Shown here one piece after another: positions 19,472 to 29,096 of a stretch of 64,000 nt of DNA (its first letter is position 1; every line of letters starts with the position of its first letter). Source of the stretch: Enterobacter vonholyi (GTDB taxonomy: Bacteria; Pseudomonadota; Gammaproteobacteria; Enterobacterales; Enterobacteriaceae); the NCBI RefSeq assembly GCF_008364555.1, contig NZ_VTUC01000037.1:186001-250000 (forward strand). Reading direction: 5' to 3'. The translations under genes and the position numbers were made by a program. Below the pieces are notes generated by a model. It was given only the letters and a program-made list of their open reading frames with translations, did no database searches and was not told where the DNA came from.

Positions 19472-22327
19472 ATGCCGCTTTCTTCAGCGTTACAGCAGCA
19501 GTGGCAGAACGTTTGCGAACGTCTGCCTGAGTCATTACCGGCGTCATCGTTAAGCGAGCAGGCGAAGAGCGTGCTCGCCTTCAGTGATTTTGTGCAGGAA
19601 AGCATCGCCGTCTACCCGGACTGGCTGGCGGAGCTTGAAAACGCACCGCCGCAGGCGGACGAGTGGCGGCACTATGCCGGCTGGCTGCAGGCCGCACTCG
19701 AAGACGTAGCGGATGAAGCGACGCTGATGCGCGTCCTGCGCCATTTCCGCCGTCGGGTGATGGTGCGCATTGCCTGGGCTCAGGCGCTGGAGCTGGTGAG
19801 CGAAGAGAGCACGCTGCAGCAGTTAAGCGAGCTGGCGCAAACGCTGATTGTCGCCGCGCGCGACTGGCTCTATGCCGCCTGCTGTAAAGAGTGGGGCACG
19901 CCGTGCAGCGAGGAAGGGGTTCCTCAGCCGCTGCTGATTCTGGGGATGGGCAAGCTGGGCGGCTGCGAACTGAACTTCTCCTCCGATATCGACCTGATTT
20001 TCGCGTGGCCCGAGAACGGCTCCACGCGCGGCGGTCGTCGCGAGCTGGACAACGCCCAGTTCTTTACCCGCCTCGGTCAGCGTCTGATTAAGGCGCTGGA
20101 TCAGCCGACGCAGGACGGCTTTGTTTACCGCGTGGACATGCGCCTGCGTCCGTTTGGCGACAGTGGACCTCTGGTGCTGAGCTTTGCCGCGCTGGAGGAT
20201 TACTACCAGGAGCAGGGGCGCGACTGGGAGCGCTATGCGATGGTCAAAGCGCGGATCATGGGCGACAGCGACGACGCTTACGCTAACGAACTGCGCGCCA
20301 TGCTGCGCCCGTTCGTGTTCCGTCGCTATATCGACTTCAGCGTCATCCAGTCCCTGCGTAATATGAAAGGGATGATCGCCCGTGAGGTTCGCCGTCGCGG
20401 GCTTAAGGACAACATCAAGCTCGGCGCGGGCGGTATTCGCGAAATCGAATTTATCGTTCAGGTCTTCCAGCTTATTCGCGGCGGGCGTGAGCCGTCGTTA
20501 CAGTCCCGCTCGCTATTGCCGACGCTGAGCGCCATCGAGCAGCTTCATCTGCTGCCGGACGGCGACGCGCAAACCCTGCGCGAGGCCTATCTTTTCCTGC
20601 GACGTCTGGAAAACCTGCTGCAAAGCATCAACGACGAACAGACCCAGACCCTGCCGGGCGATGATCTTAATCGGGCGCGCCTGGCCTGGGGCATGCGCGT
20701 GGATGACTGGTCTACGCTGACCGAACGGCTGGACGCTCACATGGCGGGCGTGCGCCGCATCTTTAACGAGCTGATCGGTGATGACGAAAGTGAATCGCAG
20801 GACGATGCGCTTTCCGAGCACTGGCGCGAGCTGTGGCAGGACGCGCTTCAGGAAGATGACACCACGCCGGTACTGACGCATTTAACCGACGACGCCCGCC
20901 ATCGCGTGGTGGCGCTGATCGCGGATTTCCGTCTCGAACTGAACAAACGGGCAATCGGCCCGCGTGGTCGTCAGGTGCTGGATCACCTGATGCCGCATCT
21001 GCTGAGCGAGGTCTGCTCGCGGGCGGACGCGCCGGTGCCGCTGTCGCGCATGATGCCGCTGCTGAGCGGGATTATTACGCGCACCACGTATCTGGAGCTT
21101 CTGAGCGAGTTCCCGGGGGCGCTGAAGCATCTGATTACGCTCTGCGCCGCCTCGCCGATGGTGGCCAACAAGCTGGCGCGATATCCGCTGCTGCTGGATG
21201 AGCTGCTCGATCCGAACACGCTGTATCAACCCACGGCGACGGATGCCTACCGGGACGAGCTGCGTCAGTATCTGCTACGCGTGCCGGAAGAAGACGAAGA
21301 GCAGCAGCTGGAGGCGCTGCGCCAGTTTAAGCAGGCGCAGATGCTGCGCGTGGCGGCGGCGGACATCGCCGGAACGCTGCCGGTGATGAAAGTGAGCGAT
21401 CACTTAACCTGGCTCGCGGAGGCGATCATCGACGCGGTAGTGCAGCAGGCGTGGGTGCAGATGGTGGCCCGCTACGGCCAGCCGAAGCACCTTGCTGATC
21501 GTGAGGGGCGAGGGTTTGCCGTGGTGGGTTACGGCAAGCTCGGCGGCTGGGAGCTGGGATACAGCTCCGATCTGGATTTAATCTTCCTGCACGACTGCCC
21601 GGTTGACGTGATGACCGACGGCGAGCGCGAGATTGACGGTCGCCAGTTCTACCTGCGCCTGGCGCAGCGCATCATGCACCTGTTCAGCACCCGCACCTCG
21701 TCGGGCATTTTGTATGAAGTTGATGCGCGCCTGCGTCCGTCCGGCGCGGCGGGCATGCTGGTGACCTCAACGGAATCCTTCGCCGATTACCAGAAGAACG
21801 AAGCCTGGACGTGGGAGCATCAGGCGCTGGTGCGCGCTCGCGTGGTGTATGGCGATCCTCAGCTCAAAACGCAGTTTGACGTCATCCGCAAGGAGGTTAT
21901 GACTACCGTGCGTGATGGCAGCACGCTGCAAACGGAAGTGCGCGAGATGCGCGAAAAAATGCGCGCGCATTTGGGCAATAAACACCGTGATCGCTTTGAT
22001 ATTAAAGCCGACGAGGGCGGGATTACCGATATTGAGTTCATTACCCAGTATCTGGTGCTGCTTCACGCCCACGACAAGCCGAAGCTGACGCGTTGGTCGG
22101 ATAACGTGCGCATTCTGGAACTGCTGGCGCAAAACGACATCATGGACGAGCAGGAGGCGCAGGCTTTAACCCGCGCCTACACGACGCTGCGCGACGAGCT
22201 TCATCACCTGGCGCTGCAGGAGCAGCCGGGGCACGTGGCGCTGGACTGTTTTGTCGCAGAACGCGCTCAGGTAACGGCCAGCTGGCAGAAGTGGCTGGTG
22301 GAACCGTGCGTAACAAATCAAGTGTGA
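19472..22327 (+). CDS. glnE: Bifunctional glutamine synthetase adenylyltransferase/deadenylase GlnE
   Basis: Controls glutamine synthetase by adding AMP or removing it by phosphorolysis, under PII (GlnB) control. It is 951 residues. Two nucleotidyltransferase domains are evident from the repeated motif GxGKLGGxELxxSSDxDLIF at about residue 155 (deadenylase half) and about residue 690 (adenylylase half), joined by helical linkers. With ureDABC and its possible Nac site it adds a second nitrogen-control gene to the window. Confidence 0.97.
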   Translation: MPLSSALQQQWQNVCERLPESLPASSLSEQAKSVLAFSDFVQESIAVYPDWLAELENAPPQADEWRHYAGWLQAALEDVADEATLMRVLRHFRRRVMVRIAWAQALELVSEESTLQQLSELAQTLIVAARDWLYAACCKEWGTPCSEEGVPQPLLILGMGKLGGCELNFSSDIDLIFAWPENGSTRGGRRELDNAQFFTRLGQRLIKALDQPTQDGFVYRVDMRLRPFGDSGPLVLSFAALEDYYQEQGRDWERYAMVKARIMGDSDDAYANELRAMLRPFVFRRYIDFSVIQSLRNMKGMIAREVRRRGLKDNIKLGAGGIREIEFIVQVFQLIRGGREPSLQSRSLLPTLSAIEQLHLLPDGDAQTLREAYLFLRRLENLLQSINDEQTQTLPGDDLNRARLAWGMRVDDWSTLTERLDAHMAGVRRIFNELIGDDESESQDDALSEHWRELWQDALQEDDTTPVLTHLTDDARHRVVALIADFRLELNKRAIGPRGRQVLDHLMPHLLSEVCSRADAPVPLSRMMPLLSGIITRTTYLELLSEFPGALKHLITLCAASPMVANKLARYPLLLDELLDPNTLYQPTATDAYRDELRQYLLRVPEEDEEQQLEALRQFKQAQMLRVAAADIAGTLPVMKVSDHLTWLAEAIIDAVVQQAWVQMVARYGQPKHLADREGRGFAVVGYGKLGGWELGYSSDLDLIFLHDCPVDVMTDGEREIDGRQFYLRLAQRIMHLFSTRTSSGILYEVDARLRPSGAAGMLVTSTESFADYQKNEAWTWEHQALVRARVVYGDPQLKTQFDVIRKEVMTTVRDGSTLQTEVREMREKMRAHLGNKHRDRFDIKADEGGITDIEFITQYLVLLHAHDKPKLTRWSDNVRILELLAQNDIMDEQEAQALTRAYTTLRDELHHLALQEQPGHVALDCFVAERAQVTASWQKWLVEPCVTNQV

Positions 22328-22367
22328 TATTATCGCGCGCAAATTGTGAATCTTTCTGGAGTCAGGA

Positions 22368-23798
22368 ATGAAAGTAACACTGCCAGAGTTTGAACGTGCT
22401 GGAGTTATGGTTGTTGGGGATGTGATGCTGGATCGCTACTGGTATGGACCGACCAGCCGCATCTCTCCGGAAGCACCGGTACCGGTGGTTAAGGTCGACA
22501 CCATTGAAGAGCGTCCCGGCGGCGCGGCAAACGTGGCGATGAACATTGCCTCTCTGGGCGCGCAGTCGCGTCTGGTGGGCTTGACCGGCATCGACGATGC
22601 GGCGCGCGCGCTGAGCAAGTCGCTGGCGGACGTGAACGTGAAGTGCGACTTCGTTTCTGTTCCGACCCACCCAACGATTACGAAACTGCGCGTGCTGTCG
22701 CGCAACCAGCAGCTGATCCGCCTCGACTTTGAAGAAGGGTTCGAAGGCGTTGATCCCGAGCCGCTGCACGAGCGTATCAACCAGGCGCTGGGCAATATCG
22801 GCGCGCTGGTGCTGTCCGACTACGCCAAAGGCGCGCTGGCGAGCGTGCAAACGATGATTCAGCTGGCGCGTAAAGCCAGCGTGCCGGTGCTGATCGACCC
22901 GAAAGGAACCGATTTTGAGCGCTATCGCGGCGCAACCCTGCTGACGCCAAACCTCTCCGAATTTGAAGCGGTGGCGGGCAAATGCAAAACCGAGGAAGAG
23001 CTGGTTGAGCGCGGCATGAAGATCATTGCAGACTTCGAATTATCTGCGCTTCTGGTGACCCGCTCTGAGCAGGGGATGACGCTGCTGCAGCCGGGCAAAG
23101 CGCCGCTGCATATGCCAACCCAGGCGCAGGAAGTGTACGACGTGACCGGTGCCGGTGACACGGTGATCGGCGTGCTGGCGGCGACGCTGGCAGCGGGTAA
23201 TTCTCTGGAAGAGGCGTGCTACTTCGCTAACGCCGCGGCGGGCGTGGTCGTCGGTAAACTTGGGACCTCAACCGTTTCCCCAATCGAGCTGGAAAACGCG
23301 GTGCGTGGTCGCGCGGATACTGGTTTTGGCGTCATGACTGAAGACGAGCTGAAGGTAGCCGTCGCCGCCGCGCGCAAGCGTGGGGAAAAGGTGGTGATGA
23401 CCAACGGCGTGTTCGACATTCTGCACGCTGGCCACGTTTCGTATCTGGCGAATGCGCGCAAGCTGGGCGATCGCCTGATTGTGGCGGTCAACAGCGATGC
23501 GTCGACCAAACGCCTGAAGGGTGAAACGCGTCCGGTGAACCCGCTGGAGCAGCGTATGATCGTGCTCGGTGCGCTGGAAGCCGTGGACTGGGTGGTGTCG
23601 TTTGAAGAAGACACGCCGCAGCGCCTGATTGCCGGTATTCTGCCGGACCTGCTGGTAAAAGGCGGGGATTACAAGCCGGAGCAAATCGCGGGCAGCGAAG
23701 AGGTCTGGGCCAACGGCGGCGAGGTGATGGTGCTCAACTTTGAGGACGGGTGCTCAACCACCAACATCATCAAGAAGATTCAGAAAGACAGTAAGTAA
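22368..23798 (+). CDS. hldE: Bifunctional heptose 7-phosphate kinase/heptose 1-phosphate adenylyltransferase HldE
   Basis: Makes ADP-heptose for the LPS inner core. It is 476 residues: an N-terminal ribokinase-fold kinase (about 1-318, with GGAANVAMN and DVTGAGDT motifs) and a C-terminal nucleotidyltransferase (about 343-476, [11 protein letters not shown]). It lies 40 bp after glnE and is followed by a strong terminator. Confidence 0.97.
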   Translation: MKVTLPEFERAGVMVVGDVMLDRYWYGPTSRISPEAPVPVVKVDTIEERPGGAANVAMNIASLGAQSRLVGLTGIDDAARALSKSLADVNVKCDFVSVPTHPTITKLRVLSRNQQLIRLDFEEGFEGVDPEPLHERINQALGNIGALVLSDYAKGALASVQTMIQLARKASVPVLIDPKGTDFERYRGATLLTPNLSEFEAVAGKCKTEEELVERGMKIIADFELSALLVTRSEQGMTLLQPGKAPLHMPTQAQEVYDVTGAGDTVIGVLAATLAAGNSLEEACYFANAAAGVVVGKLGTSTVSPIELENAVRGRADTGFGVMTEDELKVAVAAARKRGEKVVMTNGVFDILHAGHVSYLANARKLGDRLIVAVNSDASTKRLKGETRPVNPLEQRMIVLGALEAVDWVVSFEEDTPQRLIAGILPDLLVKGGDYKPEQIAGSEEVWANGGEVMVLNFEDGCSTTNIIKKIQKDSK

Positions 23799-23802
23799 AA
23801 AA

Positions 23803-23827
23803 ACGGGCCGTTTGGCCCGTTTTTTTT
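23803..23827 (+). terminator. Rho-independent terminator of hldE
   Basis: Seven-base stem ACGGGCC/GGCCCGT with a 4-base loop, followed by eight T. It begins 4 bases after the stop codon. Confidence 0.92.
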
Positions 23828-23875
23828 CACCCTCTCCCTGTGGGAGAGGGCTGGGGTGAGGGCATCAGGCCGCAC
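23828..23875. repeat. CCCTCTCCC palindrome, copy 2 (full, with CATCAGGCCGCA tail)
   Basis: Stem CCCTCTCCC/GGGAGAGGG (23830-23838 and 23842-23850) with a TGT loop, then CTGGGGTGAGGG and the tail GCATCAGGCCGCA. Reverse orientation to copy 1. It lies between the convergent ends of hldE and ubiK and touches the ubiK stop region. Confidence 0.8.
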
Positions 23876-24172
23876 TTACTCCTGGTCATCCACCGGCGGA
23901 ATGGCCGGTGCCGGCTTCACTTCTTCCGGCGCATTGCGGTTTTCCAGCTCGGTCAGACGCTGTTCCAGCAGCGCCAGCTTCTCGCGGGTGCGCAGCAGAA
24001 CCTGGGTCTGCACGTCAAACTCTTCGCGACTGACTAAATCAAGGCGAACCAACTGCGCCTGCAGCGTCTGGCGGATTTTCTTTTCTACGTCATCACCAAA
24101 TTCACGAATGCCTTTTGGCATAGATTCATGAACCTGACGCGCGATCTGCTCAATTTTTTTCGGGTCAATCAT
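23876..24172 (-). CDS. ubiK: Ubiquinone biosynthesis accessory factor UbiK
   Basis: Small coiled-coil protein that assists the soluble Ubi complex, particularly under aerobic conditions. 98 residues beginning [17 protein letters not shown]. An in-frame start at 24208 would add 12 residues, but the family N-terminus and an AAGGGAAA stretch upstream favour 24172. C-terminal half is a leucine-rich coiled coil ([11 protein letters not shown]); the Pro-rich tail differs from E. coli. Confidence 0.93.
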   Translation of the reverse strand: MIDPKKIEQIARQVHESMPKGIREFGDDVEKKIRQTLQAQLVRLDLVSREEFDVQTQVLLRTREKLALLEQRLTELENRNAPEEVKPAPAIPPVDDQE

Positions 24173-24296
24173 TGTCGTTTCCCTTGATGGAAAGGTGTTA
24201 GTGTCCATTGTAGCGCGTCATGCCCGGGGTAAACAAAATTGTTTGATGCTTATGCATTGCCCAGGATAATCAATAGCGTTATAGTTATCTCGCTTA

Positions 24297-24440
24297 TTCT
24301 CAGGGCGGGGCGAAATTCCCCACCGGCGGTAAATCAGCGTGACGCTGAAAGCCCGCGAGCGCTTTGGGTGAACACTCAAAGGTCAGCAGATCCGGTGTAA
24401 TTCCGGGGCCGACGGTTAGAGTCCGGATGGGAGAGAGTAA
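24297..24440 (+). ncRNA. FMN riboswitch (RFN element)
   Basis: Conserved RFN core: TTCTCAGGGCGGGG at the 5' end, the CCCCACCGGCGGTA stretch, GCCCGCGAGCGC, GATCCGGTG and the closing GTCCGGATGGGAGAGAG. It senses flavin mononucleotide and represses ribB. About 110 bases of expression platform follow, up to the ribB ATG at 24549. In E. coli the same leader gives a stable small RNA (SroG). Confidence 0.96.
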
Positions 24441-24548
24441 CGATCAAGTCGGGCATGGGCCCGCTCACGTTATCTTTTTGCCGCTTATACGGCGCTCCTA
24501 AGACTGCCCTGATTCTGGTAACCATAATGTTAATGAGGTTTTTTTACC

Positions 24549-25202
24549 ATGAATCAGACGCTACTTTCCTCTTTTGGCACTTCAACTCAACGTGTTGAAC
24601 ATGCACTGGATGCACTGCGCGAAGGCCGCGGTGTGATGGTGCTTGACGATGAAAACCGTGAAAACGAAGGCGATATGATTTTCGCCGCCGAAAACATGAC
24701 CGTTGAACAGATGGCGCTGACCATCCGTCACGGCAGCGGCATCGTATGCCTGTGTATTACTGAAGATCGTCGTAAGCAGCTCGAGCTGCCGATGATGGTC
24801 GAAAACAACACGAGCGCCTTTGGTACCGGTTTTACCGTGACCATTGAAGCGGCGCATGGCGTGACCACCGGTGTGTCTGCGGCTGACCGTCTGACCACCG
24901 TTCGTGCAGCTATTGCCGATGGTGCGAAGCCATCCGATCTGCATCGTCCAGGCCACGTCTTCCCGCTGCGCGCGCAGGCGGGCGGCGTGTTGACCCGCGG
25001 CGGTCACACCGAAGCGACGATCGACCTGGTGACGCTGGCGGGCTTCAAACCTGCCGGTGTGCTGTGTGAACTGACCAACGATGACGGCACCATGGCGCGC
25101 GCGCCGGAGTGCATCACCTTTGCCCGTCTGCACAATATGCCGGTGGTAACGATTGAAGATCTGGTCGAGTATCGCCAGGCGCACGAGCGCAAAGCCAGCT
25201 GA
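24549..25202 (+). CDS. ribB: 3,4-dihydroxy-2-butanone 4-phosphate synthase RibB
   Basis: Converts ribulose 5-phosphate to the four-carbon precursor of riboflavin. 217 residues, the usual length for the stand-alone enzyme, with the acidic Mg-binding loop [10 protein letters not shown] and the motifs RHGSGIVC and HTEATIDL. Controlled by the FMN riboswitch directly upstream. Confidence 0.97.
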   Translation: MNQTLLSSFGTSTQRVEHALDALREGRGVMVLDDENRENEGDMIFAAENMTVEQMALTIRHGSGIVCLCITEDRRKQLELPMMVENNTSAFGTGFTVTIEAAHGVTTGVSAADRLTTVRAAIADGAKPSDLHRPGHVFPLRAQAGGVLTRGGHTEATIDLVTLAGFKPAGVLCELTNDDGTMARAPECITFARLHNMPVVTIEDLVEYRQAHERKAS

Positions 25203-25210
25203 TAATAAAA

Positions 25211-25237
25211 ACGCCGGGATGTCCCGGCGTTTTTTTA
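25211..25237. terminator. Bidirectional terminator ribB/zupT
   Basis: Nine-base stem ACGCCGGGA/TCCCGGCGT with a 2-base loop, flanked by A run (left) and T run (right). It serves ribB on the plus strand and probably zupT on the minus strand, whose stop codon abuts it. Confidence 0.88.
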
Positions 25238-26008
25238 CCCGATTCCTGCGGTCTGCAGCAGAACCAGACTTAATCCCATCACCGACATTCCGCACAGCAC
25301 GCCATAGCTGGGGTTGTTGTTAGGATCGATCTCCTTCGCCAGCGGCATCAGCTCATCCACCGAAAGCGCAACCATGATCCCGGCAACCGCTGCCATAATC
25401 GCTGCCATCACTACCGGAGAGACCAGGCTACCAAGGATCAGCCAGGCCAGCACGCCGCCAAGGATTTCGGCCATCCCGGAAATACCGGCCCAGAACACCG
25501 CGGTGCGTTTCGATCCCGTTGCGGCATACACGGGTCCGGCAACGGCCAGTCCTTCAGGAATATTGTGTAAGGCGACCGCCAACGCGATGCCAAAGCCCAT
25601 CTCAAGATTGCTGCTGGCCGTCACGTAGGTGGCGACGCCTTCCGGGAAGTTATGCAGGCTGATGCCAAGCGTTAACAGCACGGCGGTACGCTTGATATTG
25701 CGCGGCATGGGCGTCACGTTTTTTTGCATTAAATCCTGCGGATGGGCGTGCGGCAGCATTCGATCGAGGGCAAAGTATCCCAGCAGGCCAAAGACAAACA
25801 TGCCGTAGCCCAGCAGCGGAGACATGCCTTCCGTGCCCAGCGCGGCAGGGAGCATTTCCATCAGGGAGATGAGCAACATGATCCCGGCAGCAAAGCCCAG
25901 TGAGAAGGCCAGCACGCGGTTAGAGGGCTTTTGGCCGAGCACGCCGAGAAGCGCACCGATGAAGGTCGCGGCGCCCGCCAGTATGGTCAGGATCAGAGGG
26001 ACTGACAT
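25235..26008 (-). CDS. zupT: ZIP-family metal transporter ZupT
   Basis: Inner-membrane importer of zinc with broad specificity (iron, cobalt, manganese). 257 residues with eight predicted membrane helices. The metal-site motifs HNFPEG and HNIPEG are in helices 4 and 5. A strong Fur box lies immediately upstream. Convergent with ribB, divergent from ygiD. Confidence 0.96.
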   Translation of the reverse strand: MSVPLILTILAGAATFIGALLGVLGQKPSNRVLAFSLGFAAGIMLLISLMEMLPAALGTEGMSPLLGYGMFVFGLLGYFALDRMLPHAHPQDLMQKNVTPMPRNIKRTAVLLTLGISLHNFPEGVATYVTASSNLEMGFGIALAVALHNIPEGLAVAGPVYAATGSKRTAVFWAGISGMAEILGGVLAWLILGSLVSPVVMAAIMAAVAGIMVALSVDELMPLAKEIDPNNNPSYGVLCGMSVMGLSLVLLQTAGIG

Positions 26009-26022
26009 GCATTGCTCCTTAT

Positions 26023-26041
26023 GATAATGATTCTCATTAAT
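26023..26041. promoter_or_regulatory. Fur box upstream of zupT
   Basis: 19-mer with GATAATGAT as left half, matching 15 of 19 positions of the Fur consensus; 15 bp before the zupT ATG, so likely within the transcript start or promoter. It could also influence ygiD, which is 160 bp away. Confidence 0.7.
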
Positions 26042-26204
26042 ATAAATGATTCATTTCTGGCAAAGCGAGGGGGAAAACCCGGCTTTACACATTCCTTACA
26101 TTCAAATTTCCTGATGATGATCTTCACGCTTATCTGCGTTCATCTTTGCCGGATTGCGCGTAATGTAGCACCATTAAATTGACACCTTTCGTAAGGATAT
26201 CACC

Positions 26205-26993
26205 ATGACTTCTTCACGTATGCCAGCCCTGTTTTTAGGCCACGGTAGTCCTATGAACGTTCTGGAAGACAACGTCTATACCCGCGCCTGGCGTCATCTG
26301 GGCGAGACGCTACCGCGTCCGAAAGCGATCGTGGTGGTATCTGCGCACTGGTTTACCCGTGGGACGGGCGTGACCGCCATGGAAGCGCCAAAAACCATTC
26401 ATGATTTTGGCGGCTTCCCGCAGGCGCTTTACGACACGCATTATCCGGCCCCCGGCTCGCCCGAGCTGGCACAAAGGCTGGTGGATTTGGTGGCGCCTGT
26501 CCCTGTGACGCTGGATAAAGAGGCCTGGGGCTTTGACCACGGCTCCTGGGGCGTGCTTATTAAAATGTATCCTGATGCGGATATTCCGATGGTGCAGTTG
26601 AGCATCGACAGCACCAAACCGGCCGCCTGGCATCTGGAGATGGGCCGCAAGCTGGCGACCCTGCGTGATGAAGGCATCATGCTGGTGGCGAGCGGCAACG
26701 TGGTGCATAACCTGCGTACCGCACGCTGGCACGGTGAGAATACGCCCTACCCGTGGGCGACCGCCTTTAACGACTATGTTAAAGCGAACCTGACCTGGCA
26801 GGGGCCGGCTGAGGCGCATCCGCTGGTGAACTTTCTGGATCATGAGGGCGGTTCGCTTTCTAACCCGACCCCGGAGCACTTCCTGCCGCTGCTGTACGTA
26901 CTTGGCGCGTGGGATGGTCAGGAGCCGGTTACGATCCCGGTCGACGGTATTGAGATGGGCAGTTTGAGTATGCTATCGGTGCAGGTGGGATAA
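26205..26993 (+). CDS. ygiD: 4,5-DOPA dioxygenase extradiol-type protein YgiD
   Basis: 262 residues, class III extradiol (LigB) fold. Candidate metal ligands are in GHGSPMN and SAHWFTRG and in the NVVHNLR motif near residue 165. The E. coli homologue acts on L-DOPA in vitro; physiological role unknown. Starts MTSSRMPALF; a little shorter at the N-terminus than the E. coli annotation. Confidence 0.93.
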   Translation: MTSSRMPALFLGHGSPMNVLEDNVYTRAWRHLGETLPRPKAIVVVSAHWFTRGTGVTAMEAPKTIHDFGGFPQALYDTHYPAPGSPELAQRLVDLVAPVPVTLDKEAWGFDHGSWGVLIKMYPDADIPMVQLSIDSTKPAAWHLEMGRKLATLRDEGIMLVASGNVVHNLRTARWHGENTPYPWATAFNDYVKANLTWQGPAEAHPLVNFLDHEGGSLSNPTPEHFLPLLYVLGAWDGQEPVTIPVDGIEMGSLSMLSVQVG

Positions 26994-27000
26994 TAAAAGC

Positions 27001-27028
27001 AAAACGGCAACGTCAGGTTGCCGTTTTT
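27001..27028 (+). terminator. Terminator of ygiD
   Basis: Eleven-base perfect stem AAAACGGCAAC/GTTGCCGTTTT with a GTCAG loop and a T run, 8 bases after the stop codon. The A/T flanks make it usable from both strands. Confidence 0.9.
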
Positions 27029-27038
27029 AGTCTTTCCA

Positions 27039-27072
27039 CCCTCTCCCTGTAGGAGAGGGCATCAGGCCGCAG
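27039..27072. repeat. CCCTCTCCC palindrome, copy 3 (short form)
   Basis: Stem CCCTCTCC/GGAGAGGG with a 5-base loop CTGTA, directly joined to CATCAGGCCGCAG. The CTGGGGTGAGGG side arm seen in copy 2 is missing, so this is an internally deleted version. At the convergent ends of ygiD and ygiC. Confidence 0.75.
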
Positions 27073-27074
27073 TC

Positions 27075-28235
27075 TTACTCCACGAAAATGTGCGGATAGA
27101 ACCGCGACAGATCCTGCGTGATCAGTGCGCGATCTTCGCGAATGCCAATTCCGGCAGGCTGATCGTTGATGAGCCAGCTGCCAATCAGCGTATAGCTGTC
27201 GCCAAATTTTGGAAGTTGATAGAACTCCTGGACGATCATCCCTTCTTCGCCGTACGGCCCTTCAACCGCTTCCAGCGTCTTGCCGTTTTCGATAATCGAC
27301 ACGTTCGCGCCTTCGCGGGAGAAGATCGGCTTAACGACGTACTTCTCCATTTGCGGGTAATCATCTTCTGCAAAGTACGCCGGCAGCAGGTTCGGATGGT
27401 TCGGGAACATCTCCCAGAGCATCGGCAGCAGGGCTTTGTTGGAGATAATGCTCTTCCATGCCGGCTCAAGCCAGCGCACGCCAGCATCTTCCAGCTTGGT
27501 GGAGAACATCTCGCGCAGCATGTATTCCCACGGGTAGAGCTTGAACAGGTTGCTGATCACCTGGTCCTGCATGTCCGTGAACTGACCTTTTTCACCCAGG
27601 CCAATATCCTCAATATAGAGGAACTCGGTCGCCACCTCCGCTTCAGCGGCGCAATCCTGCAGATACTGAACCGTGCCACGGTCTTCTTCCGTGTCGCGGC
27701 AGCAGGCGAGATGCAGCAGGTTGAAGCCAAACTGCTCGCGCAGCTCGGCGAAGCGCTCGATCAGCTTTTCCTGCAGGCTGTTGAACTGGTCGCTGCCTTC
27801 CGGCAGGTTTCCGGCATTGGCCTGGTCTTCCAGCCAAATCCACTGAAAGAACGCCGCTTCGTACAGGGACGTTGGGGTATCGGCGTTGTTTTCCAGCAGC
27901 TTCGGTTCACCTTTGCCGTCCCACGCCAGATCCAGGCGAGAGTAAAGCGAAGGCTGATTCGTTTTCCACGACTGGCGGACAAAGCTCCAGTTGTGCTTTG
28001 GAATGCGGAACTTTGCCATCAGCTCGTCGCTGTCGATGACTTTTTCAACCACCTTCAGGCACATCTGATGCAGCTCGGCCGTTACCTCTTCCAGCTTCTC
28101 AACCTGGGCCAGCGTGAGCTTGTAATAGGCGTCTTCACACCAGTACGGCTCGCCGTACATGGTGTGGAAGTTAAAACCGTACTCGGTGGCTTTTTCGCGC
28201 CAGTCCGGGCGCTCGGTGATACTGACTCGTTCCAT
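27075..28235 (-). CDS. ygiC: ATP-grasp ligase-like protein YgiC (glutathionylspermidine synthase-like)
   Basis: 386 residues, similar to the C-terminal synthetase domain of glutathionylspermidine synthase, with ATP-grasp features: [11 protein letters not shown] loop and the acidic [12 protein letters not shown] and QEF motifs. Substrate not known. It follows ygiB by 2 bases, so the two are translationally linked. Confidence 0.93.
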   Translation of the reverse strand: MERVSITERPDWREKATEYGFNFHTMYGEPYWCEDAYYKLTLAQVEKLEEVTAELHQMCLKVVEKVIDSDELMAKFRIPKHNWSFVRQSWKTNQPSLYSRLDLAWDGKGEPKLLENNADTPTSLYEAAFFQWIWLEDQANAGNLPEGSDQFNSLQEKLIERFAELREQFGFNLLHLACCRDTEEDRGTVQYLQDCAAEAEVATEFLYIEDIGLGEKGQFTDMQDQVISNLFKLYPWEYMLREMFSTKLEDAGVRWLEPAWKSIISNKALLPMLWEMFPNHPNLLPAYFAEDDYPQMEKYVVKPIFSREGANVSIIENGKTLEAVEGPYGEEGMIVQEFYQLPKFGDSYTLIGSWLINDQPAGIGIREDRALITQDLSRFYPHIFVE

Positions 28236-28237
28236 GA

Positions 28238-28906
28238 TCAGCCGCCCATAGAGCGAGTAGATGAGGTGCCTGTCGCGCTGCGCTGCATGCTGGTCTGCTT
28301 CGCCACAGACTCACCGAACCCGCCACGGGTGATGGTGCTGGTGGTCGCAGGCTTCGGCGCCATCGCCGTTTTCGGTACGGTCATGGTGCGGCCAGGGGTC
28401 GCTGCGCCGTAGCCTTTGCCGCTGGCATCGGTATATTGACCGTAAGCCGGGCTGGCCGGGTTTTTCGAGCTAAACAGCGGCTGCTGCTGGTAGCCTGCAC
28501 CACCGCCCATCAGGCGGCCCATCATGTAGCCTGCCATCAGCGGCATCCAGAAGCTGCCGCTGGACTGCGCCTGCGCCTGATTTTCAGGTGCGGTGCCTGC
28601 CTGAGCCGGTGCCTGCTGGCACTGACCTTCACCAAACTCCGCCACGCAGTCTTCGCGTGAGGCATATTTCGGCGCGGTACGTTCCGCTTCTTTCAGCGCG
28701 CTGGTGTAAGCCGTTTTACATTCGGCGGCTTTGCCGGTTGCGGCAGAACAGTCGTCCGCGTTTTGATACAGCGAAACCGTTTCGTCATTTTTCTCACAGC
28801 CTGCCAGCATAAAGACAGCCGTGACCGCCAGCGCAACAGGGGTGAGGTGACGTGCGTTCCAGCTCTTGCGGAACGACGCGTGATTGATCGTTTTTGTCCG
28901 TTTCAT
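28238..28906 (-). CDS. ygiB: YgiB, DUF1190 family probable lipoprotein
   Basis: 222 residues. A hydrophobic segment ends in a lipobox-like LAGC with Cys37, preceded by an unusually long positively charged N-terminus. The C-terminal half is low-complexity (Gly, Gln, Ser, Thr) with a possible second hydrophobic stretch ([18 protein letters not shown]). Function unknown; it forms a conserved pair with ygiC downstream of tolC. Confidence 0.92.
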   Translation of the reverse strand: MKRTKTINHASFRKSWNARHLTPVALAVTAVFMLAGCEKNDETVSLYQNADDCSAATGKAAECKTAYTSALKEAERTAPKYASREDCVAEFGEGQCQQAPAQAGTAPENQAQAQSSGSFWMPLMAGYMMGRLMGGGAGYQQQPLFSSKNPASPAYGQYTDASGKGYGAATPGRTMTVPKTAMAPKPATTSTITRGGFGESVAKQTSMQRSATGTSSTRSMGG

Positions 28907-29033
28907 CTTTGTCTTCCAGGACCCAGTGGTAATAACGCTCAGGATAGAGGATGAGTGGTTGAAAATGAAGCGAAGAGGGGCGGAATCAGGGGGATCTTTA
29001 CGTTGACTTACGTTCGGATGTGATTCAGATGCG

Positions 29034-29066
29034 CCCTCTCCCTGTGGAAGAGGGCTGGAGTGAAGG
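29034..29066. repeat. CCCTCTCCC palindrome, copy 4 (degenerate)
   Basis: Stem CCCTCTCCC/GGAAGAGGG with one mismatch and a TGT loop, followed by CTGGAGTGAAGG, a mutated form of the side arm. It lies between ygiB and the 3' end of tolC and is joined to the CATCAGGCC hairpin. Confidence 0.7.
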
Positions 29067-29090
29067 CATCAGGCCGCAGTGGGCCTGATG
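29067..29090 (-). terminator. Hairpin after tolC built on the CATCAGGCC tail
   Basis: Nine-base perfect stem CATCAGGCC/GGCCTGATG with a 6-base loop, 7 bases after the tolC stop. The left arm is the tail shared with copies 2 and 3 of the dispersed palindrome. No T run follows, so it may stabilise the mRNA end or terminate only weakly. Confidence 0.55.
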
Positions 29091-29096
29091 ACACTC

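Noticed and set aside
27018-28412. 464-codon plus-strand open frame
   Set aside because: Antisense to ygiC and the end of ygiB; no recognisable domain.
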